Below are positions 15,089 through 19,324 of a DNA stretch of 19,324 nt, piece by piece. Both the position numbers and the translations under genes were made by a program. The notes beneath the pieces are model-generated. The model was not told the DNA's origin. It did not search any database and saw only the letters and a program-made list of their open reading frames with translations. Source of the DNA: Oscillospiraceae bacterium UBA6370 (GTDB lineage: Bacteria > Bacillota > Clostridia > Oscillospirales > Oscillospiraceae); the NCBI GenBank assembly GCA_002437735.1, contig DJRC01000064.1, forward strand, positions 7,674-26,997, given 5' to 3'. Each line of letters starts with the position of its first letter. The stretch's first letter is position 1.

Positions 15089-15288
15089 TCGACGCAAGAG
15101 GCTATTCCTGCCCCATGCCCGTGGTGATGGTGCAGAACGAGGTCAAGAAGAACGCGCCCGATACGCTCGAGGTGCTGGTGGACAGCCAGACCTGCGTGGA
15201 AAATGTGACCCGCTTCGGCGAGAAGCAGGGCTACACCGTGTCCTGCGCGAGCGAGGGCGGGGACTTCCGCCTGACGCTCAGGAAGTGA
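15085..15288 (+). CDS. yedF: TusA/SirA-like sulfurtransferase domain protein, YedF-type
   Basis: This 67-residue TusA-like protein has the signature MIDARGYSCPMPVVMVQNEVKK; Cys9 in the CPxP motif is the persulfide/perselenide carrier in this family. The longer YedF proteins of selenium clusters add a C-terminal DsrE-like domain, which is missing here, so this is only the TusA domain. The ATGA overlap with yedE and the AAGGAGGCGG ribosome binding site inside the end of yedE show coupling. It likely receives selenium or sulfur from YedE or passes it between the desulfurase and SelD; that route is inference. A strong terminator follows. Confidence 0.9.
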   Translation: MIDARGYSCPMPVVMVQNEVKKNAPDTLEVLVDSQTCVENVTRFGEKQGYTVSCASEGGDFRLTLRK

Positions 15289-15295
15289 AAAAGGT

Positions 15296-15329
15296 GAGGG
15301 GAAGGTCGAAGACCTTCCCCTCGTTTTTT
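15296..15329 (+). terminator. Terminator after yedF, shared with convergent gene
   Basis: GAGGGGAAGGTC (15296-15307) and GACCTTCCCCTC (15311-15322) form a perfect 12-bp stem with a GAA loop, followed by GTTTTTT. The opposite side has CCTTTTT, so it can also serve the minus-strand gene ending at 15328. Confidence 0.93.
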
Positions 15330-16566
15330 ATTTTTCTTTCGGTGCGAGCACCGCGAGCAGCAGCCAGAGGTAGACGCCCGTGATGCAGCAGGCGACGGAG
15401 AAAAACGTCATTACCGCGTAGCAGAGCAGCGCCGCGCCCGCGACCGCACAGCGGTCGCTTTCCGCATGGCGGTACGCGCGCCGAAGCGCGAGCGCAAACA
15501 GCGCGAGGAACGCGAGCAGCGCCAACGCGCCCTGATCGACGAGAACGCCGAGGTACTCGTTGTGTGCGCTCGTGACGGCGAAGTAGGTGGTCTCGCCGCC
15601 GCGCTGCCAGTAGAACGGCGGAACGTCGCGCAGGTACAGCGTCCCGCAGCCGCCGCCGAGCAGCGGGCGCTCCGCGATGAGCGGCAGGAGGGAGCGCCAG
15701 ATGAGGAGCCGCGATGAGCCGAAGGTCAGATCGACCTCGCCGTGCAGCAGCCGGTGCAGCTCGGAGAGCGTGCCGCCGTCGCCGGGGAAGAACCATATTA
15801 GGGCGAGCGCCGCCGCGGTGAGCAGGAGCGTCAGCGCCCACATCGCCCGCCGCCGTCGCGGGAACAGCAGCGGCAGCCCCAGCACCGCCGTGACCGTGAG
15901 ACCGAGCAGCGCGGCGGCGACGCGCAGCTGCCAGAGCGTCCACACCGTCAGCGCGAGCGGCGCGAGCAGCCATTTGGACCAGCCGCGCACGAGCGCCGCC
16001 GCCATCGCCGCGGCGCAGAGCGCGAGGAGGAAGGCGGTGAAGTCGATGTTGCCGGCGGCGCCGGCATAGAAGCCGGAGTAGGCGACGTCGCCGTCGAAGT
16101 AGTTCAGCCCCGTGGGGTAGAGCCAAAGGGGATTCCGTCCCGTAAGCTGGACGAGCACGAGAAGATCGCACAGCGCGGCGGAGGCCGCCGCAGCATAGAG
16201 CAGCCGACGGTCAGGCCGCAGATGCCGCGCGAGGAGCAGAAAGACGGCAGCGTAGAGCGCGGCGGTCAGAAGCCCGTCCCGGCGCGTGCCGCCGAGCAGC
16301 ACCGCCGTGCCGTAGGACGAGAGCGCCGCGCTGAGCGCGGTGAGCGCGAGATACGCGAGCGCGGCAAGGCACATCGGCTCGCGCCAGCGGACGGCCCTCC
16401 ACGCGCCGAGGACCGTCATCGCGAGGACATAGCCGAGCGAGAGCAGAAGAAAGACGTGGTACTTGCCCTCCATCATGCGCTCGTAGCCGCCGGGAGGAAG
16501 AAAGAGCGCGTAGACCGTGAGCAGGGCAAGGGCATAGAGATAGGATATGCGTCTGCACAGCGCCAT
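15328..16566 (-). CDS. O-antigen ligase/polymerase family membrane protein
   Basis: This 412-residue membrane protein has about 10-12 transmembrane segments. It has the layout of the O-antigen ligase/Wzy polymerase superfamily: many N-terminal helices, then a large loop with GSSRLLIWRSLLPLIAERPLLGGGCGTLYL and SAHNEYLGVLVDQGALALLAFL (His335-Asn336-Glu337), then C-terminal helices. Such proteins join undecaprenyl-linked glycans to acceptors or polymerise them. In a Gram-positive the product could be a capsule, teichoic-like polymer or glycoprotein glycan. It stands alone, with no glycosyltransferase genes beside it, so the substrate is unknown. ATG 16566 follows AAGGAGGGC and has its own strong promoter. 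Confidence 0.85.
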   Translation of the reverse strand: MALCRRISYLYALALLTVYALFLPPGGYERMMEGKYHVFLLLSLGYVLAMTVLGAWRAVRWREPMCLAALAYLALTALSAALSSYGTAVLLGGTRRDGLLTAALYAAVFLLLARHLRPDRRLLYAAAASAALCDLLVLVQLTGRNPLWLYPTGLNYFDGDVAYSGFYAGAAGNIDFTAFLLALCAAAMAAALVRGWSKWLLAPLALTVWTLWQLRVAAALLGLTVTAVLGLPLLFPRRRRAMWALTLLLTAAALALIWFFPGDGGTLSELHRLLHGEVDLTFGSSRLLIWRSLLPLIAERPLLGGGCGTLYLRDVPPFYWQRGGETTYFAVTSAHNEYLGVLVDQGALALLAFLALFALALRRAYRHAESDRCAVAGAALLCYAVMTFFSVACCITGVYLWLLLAVLAPKEK

Positions 16567-16598
16567 GACGTTTGCCCTCCTTCCGAAACGTTTTCTTC

Positions 16599-16627
16599 AG
16601 TATAAAATTTTGGGAACTTTTTGTCAA
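16599..16627 (-). promoter_or_regulatory. Promoter of O-antigen-ligase-like gene
   Basis: On the minus strand a consensus TTGACA (16627-16622), a 17-bp spacer and TATACT (16604-16599) lie 32 bp before the start codon. Confidence 0.82.
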
Positions 16628-16653
16628 TTTTTTGCGTCTAAGCCATCAAACGC

Positions 16654-16683
16654 TTGACATAATGCGTTCAGGTTCGGTACAAT
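16654..16683 (+). promoter_or_regulatory. Promoter of SH3b protein gene
   Basis: A consensus TTGACA (16654-16659), an 18-bp spacer and TACAAT (16678-16683) lie 34 bp before the start codon. It is divergent from the promoter at 16599-16627, with 26 bp between the two -35 boxes. Confidence 0.8.
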
Positions 16684-16717
16684 AAGAACACAAAGAGAAC
16701 ATAAGGAGGGCTTTTCC

Positions 16718-17335
16718 ATGGAAGGTCGTCGTGTGAATCACAGTGCGCCAAAGCGCAATCCGCTGTATGTGATGTTTTTATGCCTGGTCGCGGCGGTGTT
16801 CGTGCTGCTGATCGTGGTGATCGTGCTGGGCGCGAAGCTCGGCGCGGCGCAGAAGGCGGCGAAAGGCGCCGAGACGCAGATCGAAGAGCTGCAGGAGCAG
16901 GTCAAGAAGCTGGAGGAGGAAAAGAAGGCTGCGGAGGATGCCGCGAATGAGCCGGATGAAAAGCTCCCCGGCGAGGATACGCCCGCAGTCGATTCGAACG
17001 AGACGAAGGAGCCGGATACGAGCGTGAGCGACAGCAAGAGGAAGGTCGGCTGGCTGGACCTCACGGGTCACAGCGAGGTCACGGTGCTGCCCGAGAAGGT
17101 GTTCAATGAATATGCGTCTTACTACACCACCGCCGGTGTGAATCTGCGCAGCGGTCCGAGCACGAGCTACGGTAAGGTGGAGCTTGTCGACCGGGGCACG
17201 AAGATCAAGGCTGCGGCGAAGGAGGGCAACTGGACCTTCGTTTCCGTCGGCAGCAAGTTCGGCTGGATCAGCTCGGATTATCTTTCCACCAAGCCGCCGG
17301 TCGAGGTGACCTCCGGCAGCTTGAGCCGCACCTAA
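16718..17335 (+). CDS. Membrane-anchored SH3b domain protein
   Basis: This 205-residue protein has a single N-terminal membrane anchor at about residues 18-40 (YVMFLCLVAAVFVLLIVVIVLGAK). A charged coiled coil follows to about residue 75 (EELQEQVKKLEEEKKAAED), then an acidic, Pro/Asp-rich linker to about 108. An SH3b domain covers about 137-193 (AGVNLRSGPSTSYGKVELVDRGTKIK, then NWTFVSVGSKFGWISSDYL). SH3b domains of this kind usually bind cell-wall peptides outside the cell. No catalytic domain is attached, so it is more likely a scaffold or envelope sensor than a hydrolase. ATG 16718 has ATAAGGAGGG upstream. A strong terminator follows, so it is monocistronic. Confidence 0.88.
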   Translation: MEGRRVNHSAPKRNPLYVMFLCLVAAVFVLLIVVIVLGAKLGAAQKAAKGAETQIEELQEQVKKLEEEKKAAEDAANEPDEKLPGEDTPAVDSNETKEPDTSVSDSKRKVGWLDLTGHSEVTVLPEKVFNEYASYYTTAGVNLRSGPSTSYGKVELVDRGTKIKAAAKEGNWTFVSVGSKFGWISSDYLSTKPPVEVTSGSLSRT

Positions 17336-17345
17336 AGAGAAGAGA

Positions 17346-17378
17346 AAAAAAGCGTTCCGCGATGCGGAACGCTTTTTT
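17346..17378 (+). terminator. Bidirectional terminator after SH3b gene
   Basis: AAAAAAGCGTTCCGC and GCGGAACGCTTTTTT form a perfect 15-bp stem around GAT. The symmetric A and T tails suit both the SH3b gene and the convergent NifX-like gene. Confidence 0.93.
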
Positions 17379-17381
17379 GCG

Positions 17382-17768
17382 TCAGATCTTGCCGCAGCCG
17401 CCCTTGCCGCTCAGCGAGCAGGAGGACTGAAAGCCGCAGGCATTGCATTTGTTGTTCGGGTCGCGGGCGACCGCGCCGCCCAAAAAGGCGAGCGCCGCTT
17501 CCTCCGGTGTGCCGGAGAAGGTGGGGAAGAGCAGGATGCCTGCAGCGGCGGTCTCGAGCCGCTCGTCTCCGGGCAGTGCGCCGCAGACGAGCGCGTCCAC
17601 GCCGTAGTGCTCGAGCTGGGCGACTGCGGCAGCGGCGCCCTCGCCCGCGCGGGGGACGAAGAAGCGGCGGACGATGCGGCCGTGATCGTCCTCAAAAAAC
17701 TCGAAGCCCTCGATGCCGGACAGGGTCTCGGCGGTCCGGTCGTTGGATACGGGAACGGCGATGCGCAT
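17382..17768 (-). CDS. NifB/NifX family protein with C-terminal Cys cluster
   Basis: This 128-residue protein is of the dinitrogenase iron-molybdenum cofactor (NifX/NafY) family: MRIAVPVSNDRTAETLSGIEGFEFFEDDHG, then a ribonuclease-H-like alpha/beta fold with AVAQLEHYGVDALVCGALPGDE. The C-terminal tail KCNACGFQSSCSLSGKGGCGKI has four cysteines (108, 111, 117, 125) suited to a metal site. No other nitrogenase genes are present; many Clostridia carry such proteins without nitrogen fixation, and their role is unclear, perhaps metal-cluster handling. ATG 17768 follows AAAGGAGGAC. It lies 15 bp after the glycerate kinase gene and is probably cotranscribed with it, although no functional link is evident. 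Confidence 0.85.
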   Translation of the reverse strand: MRIAVPVSNDRTAETLSGIEGFEFFEDDHGRIVRRFFVPRAGEGAAAAVAQLEHYGVDALVCGALPGDERLETAAAGILLFPTFSGTPEEAALAFLGGAVARDPNNKCNACGFQSSCSLSGKGGCGKI

Positions 17769-17783
17769 GGCGGGAGTCCTCCT

Positions 17784-18929
17784 TTATCGTTTGAACTGCT
17801 CGGCGGCGTGAATGCAGCGCAGAAGATCGTCGAGCGTGTGGGTGTAGTCAATGTGGCTGCGGGCCTTGGCCTCGTCGCGCGGGACGGCCAGGCGGTTGAT
17901 GCTGAAAATGGCGCTGACGCCGGCGTCGTAGGCCCCGTAGGCGTCGTCGCCCACATCGCCGACGATGGCAAAAACGGGCACGCCCCGCGCGTGAGCGCGG
18001 CGCGCCACGCCGCCCACGACCTTGCCGTGGGTGCTCTGTGCGTCGATGCGGCCCTCGCCGGTGATGACGAGGTCGGCGTCCGTGAGCAGGGCGTCGAAGC
18101 CCACCACGTCGAGCACGACCTCGATGCCGCAGCGCAGCTCCGCGCCCAGCAGGGCGACGCAGCCCGCGCCGAACGCGCCCGCCGCGCCGGCTCCGGGGAG
18201 CATGGCGACCGAGGCGTTCAGCTCGCGGCGGAAGGTCTCGTCCAGCGCGCGAAGCTGACGGTCGAGCTCAAGCACGTCTGCCTCGTCCGCGCCCTTCTGC
18301 GGCGCGAAAATGTGCGCCGCGCCGCTGTGACCGTGCATGGGGTTGGTGATGTCGCACATGGCAATCACACGCACGCCGCGCAGCCTTTCGCGCGCGGCGG
18401 AGGCGTCGATATGCGCGACGCGGTCGAGCGTCGCGCCGACGGGAACGAAGGGCCTGCCGCCCTCGTCCGTGAAGCGGACGCCCAGTGCTGCGGCGCAGCC
18501 GCAGCCGCCGTCGTTCGTGGCGCTGCCGCCAAGACCAAGCACGATGCGTCGTGCGCCGCGCGCGAGCGCGTCGGCGATGAGCTGTCCGACGCCGTAGGTC
18601 GTAGTGACGCAGGGGTTTTTGCGCCCCGCGACGAGGGGGAGCCCCGCTGCCGCAGCCATCTCGATGACCGCCGTGCCGTCCGGCAGCAGGCCGTAGGCCG
18701 CGTCGATCGGTTCGCCGTAGGGATCCTGCACGCCGGAGACGAGCACGCGCTCGCCGCCGCAGGAGGCGAGAAAGCAGTCCACCGTCCCCTCGCCGCCGTC
18801 TGCCACGCTCAGCGCACGGACCTCGCAGGCAGGGAAGAAGAGCGGGATGCGCTCGCGCGCGATGACGCAGATGTCGCGGCTCGGCAGCGAGCCCTTGAAG
18901 GAATCGGAGATCACGATGCACTTTTTCAT
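17784..18929 (-). CDS. Glycerate kinase (GlxK/GarK family)
   Basis: This 381-residue member of the GarK/GlxK glycerate kinase family phosphorylates D-glycerate with ATP to 2- or 3-phosphoglycerate; most of this family are glycerate 2-kinases. The start MKKCIVISDSFKGSLPSRDIC is diagnostic. Further signatures are SVADGGEGTVDCFL, VTTTYGVGQLI, LGLGGSATNDGGCGCAAALG, GAGAAGAFGAG, and ADLVITGEGRIDAQSTHGKVVGGVARRA. The length is normal. ATG 18929 follows AGGAGGC. It is first in a two-gene minus-strand unit with the NifX-like gene and has a good promoter at 18963-18991. Glycerate would then enter lower glycolysis or serine metabolism. Confidence 0.95.
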   Translation of the reverse strand: MKKCIVISDSFKGSLPSRDICVIARERIPLFFPACEVRALSVADGGEGTVDCFLASCGGERVLVSGVQDPYGEPIDAAYGLLPDGTAVIEMAAAAGLPLVAGRKNPCVTTTYGVGQLIADALARGARRIVLGLGGSATNDGGCGCAAALGVRFTDEGGRPFVPVGATLDRVAHIDASAARERLRGVRVIAMCDITNPMHGHSGAAHIFAPQKGADEADVLELDRQLRALDETFRRELNASVAMLPGAGAAGAFGAGCVALLGAELRCGIEVVLDVVGFDALLTDADLVITGEGRIDAQSTHGKVVGGVARRAHARGVPVFAIVGDVGDDAYGAYDAGVSAIFSINRLAVPRDEAKARSHIDYTHTLDDLLRCIHAAEQFKR

Positions 18930-18962
18930 GCCCTTTGCCTCCTGTGCGGGTGTTTTTCCTAT

Positions 18963-18991
18963 AGTATACGCAGGCCGCGCGCAGGATGCAA
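18963..18991 (-). promoter_or_regulatory. Promoter of glycerate kinase gene
   Basis: On the minus strand TTGCAT (18991-18986), a 17-bp spacer and TATACT (18968-18963) lie 33 bp before the start codon. Confidence 0.75.
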
Positions 18992-19089
18992 GTCCTTTCC
19001 GCCGCGGCGGCGGGAGACGGAGAACTGTGCTTTGACATAGTGCACAAAATAAAGCGATGAAATTGTGCGGATTTGCAGATATTTACCTC

Positions 19090-19118
19090 TTGACTTTAAA
19101 GCTTTAAAGGAATATACT
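19090..19118 (+). promoter_or_regulatory. Strong rightward promoter with palindromic spacer
   Basis: TTGACT (19090-19095), a 17-bp spacer and TATACT (19113-19118) form a good sigma-A promoter. The perfect palindrome CTTTAAAGCTTTAAAG at 19094-19109 fills most of the spacer and overlaps the -35 box, so it may be an operator. The stretch 18992-19089 shows no gene. Confidence 0.78.
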
Positions 19119-19169
19119 CCGAACATCAAATGAGTTTGCCCCACGGGGCGGACGGAAGGGAGATCCGCA

Positions 19170-19253
19170 ATGCTGAGCCGCTGCTACTTTTTTATTTTCG
19201 CGTCCCGCTTTGCGGGTCGCTACTTTGGTACGCCTTCCCGGAGCCGCCGATGA
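19170..19253 (+). CDS. Putative Phe/Tyr-rich leader peptide
   Basis: This 27-codon ORF starts MLSRCYFFIFASRFAGRYFG and ends with an Arg/Ser/Pro-rich tail. AAGGGAG at 19156-19162 lies 7 bases before the ATG, a proper ribosome binding site. Seven of 27 residues are Phe or Tyr (positions 6, 7, 8, 10, 14, 18, 19), with FF and YF pairs. Its stop is 8 bases before a hairpin that competes with a terminator. This is the layout of amino-acid attenuation leaders such as those of pheA and pheST. Translation is inferred; no homologue was recognised, and the ORF could be fortuitous. Confidence 0.5.
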   Translation: MLSRCYFFIFASRFAGRYFGTPSRSRR

Positions 19254-19286
19254 GAAGAAAACGCATTTGCAAAGGATTGTAAGCAA

Positions 19287-19324
19287 AGCGGTTTCGTCCG
19301 ATGGGCGGGACCGCTCTTTAATTT
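19287..19324 (+). terminator. Terminator at window end, possible attenuator
   Basis: Bases 19287-19299 and 19303-19315 form about 13 pairs, including three G-U, around a 3-base loop, followed by CTTTAATTT. The left arm is shared with the upstream hairpin at 19262-19290. Confidence 0.7.

Larger units (their letters stand above)
19125..19324 (+). ncRNA. Structured leader RNA, possible attenuator
   Basis: From the promoter at 19090-19118 to the window end the RNA could fold into GCCC/GGGC (19138-19149), GCG-CCCGC/GCGGG-CGC (19200-19220), CGC-TTTGC/GCAAA-GCG (19262-19290) and a terminator (19287-19315). The last two share bases 19287-19290 and cannot form together. No known riboswitch family was recognised. 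The regulated gene would lie beyond the window. Confidence 0.5.

Noticed and set aside
17607..19040. 477-codon open frame on the plus strand opposite glycerate kinase
   Set aside because: It mirrors the glycerate kinase gene, crosses its promoter and that of the NifX-like gene, and its protein is Ala/Arg/His-rich without a domain.
19303..19315. T-box sequence: GGGCGGGACCGC resembles the T-box consensus GGGTGGNACCGC
   Set aside because: The key T of the TGGN bulge is C, no Stem I with an AGTA motif is present upstream, and the bases form the 3' arm of a terminator rather than an antiterminator.

Overview
The window looks like chromosomal DNA of a GC-rich member of the Bacillota, probably a Clostridia/Oscillospiraceae-type gut anaerobe. 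The grounds are the ylxM-ffh-rpsP-khpA gene order, strong AGGAGG-type ribosome binding sites, sigma-A promoters with TTGACA/TATAAT-like boxes and U-tailed terminators, a PadR plus DUF2812 module, and a selenium cluster of the kind found in anaerobic Firmicutes. This taxonomic reading is inference; there is no rRNA in the window.

Layout. 89-2533: protein-targeting and ribosome genes (ylxM, ffh, rpsP, khpA), ended by a terminator. 2604-5584: a complete proline operon proB-proA-proC with its own promoter and terminator. 5589-7316: a PadR-type repressor gene with a double palindromic operator at its promoter, followed by two paralogous DUF2812 membrane proteins. 7375-8802: a CPA2-type cation/proton antiporter with a BlaI/CopY-like operator at its promoter. 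8806-10265: an AT-rich island with one gene of unknown function, flanked by an imperfect inverted repeat of about 40 bp.

10270-15288 is a selenium metabolism cluster. Leftwards, a LysR-type regulator gene is followed by selD. The selD reading frame is interrupted by an in-frame UGA at exactly the catalytic Sec/Cys position, so SelD is itself read here as a selenoprotein. Rightwards run a cysteine desulfurase-like gene and a DUF3343 gene, then yedE and a yedF/TusA-like gene. A 17-bp T-N11-A palindrome occurs midway between the divergent lysR and desulfurase promoters and again upstream of yedE, at the same distance from each -10 box. This suggests one LysR regulon covering selenium import or handling (YedE/YedF), selenium release (desulfurase) and selenophosphate synthesis (SelD).

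15328-18929: an O-antigen-ligase-like membrane protein (minus), a membrane-anchored SH3b protein (plus), and a minus-strand glycerate kinase plus NifX-like pair. 18930-19324 has no ordinary gene. It carries a strong rightward promoter with a 16-bp palindrome between its boxes, a 27-codon Phe/Tyr-rich ORF with a good ribosome binding site, a hairpin that competes with the next one, and a terminator. This has the organisation of a ribosome-mediated attenuator for a gene beyond the window edge.

The points most worth following up are the selenoprotein SelD with the two-site LysR regulon, the putative aromatic leader-peptide attenuator at the right end, and the inverted-repeat-flanked AT-rich gene.
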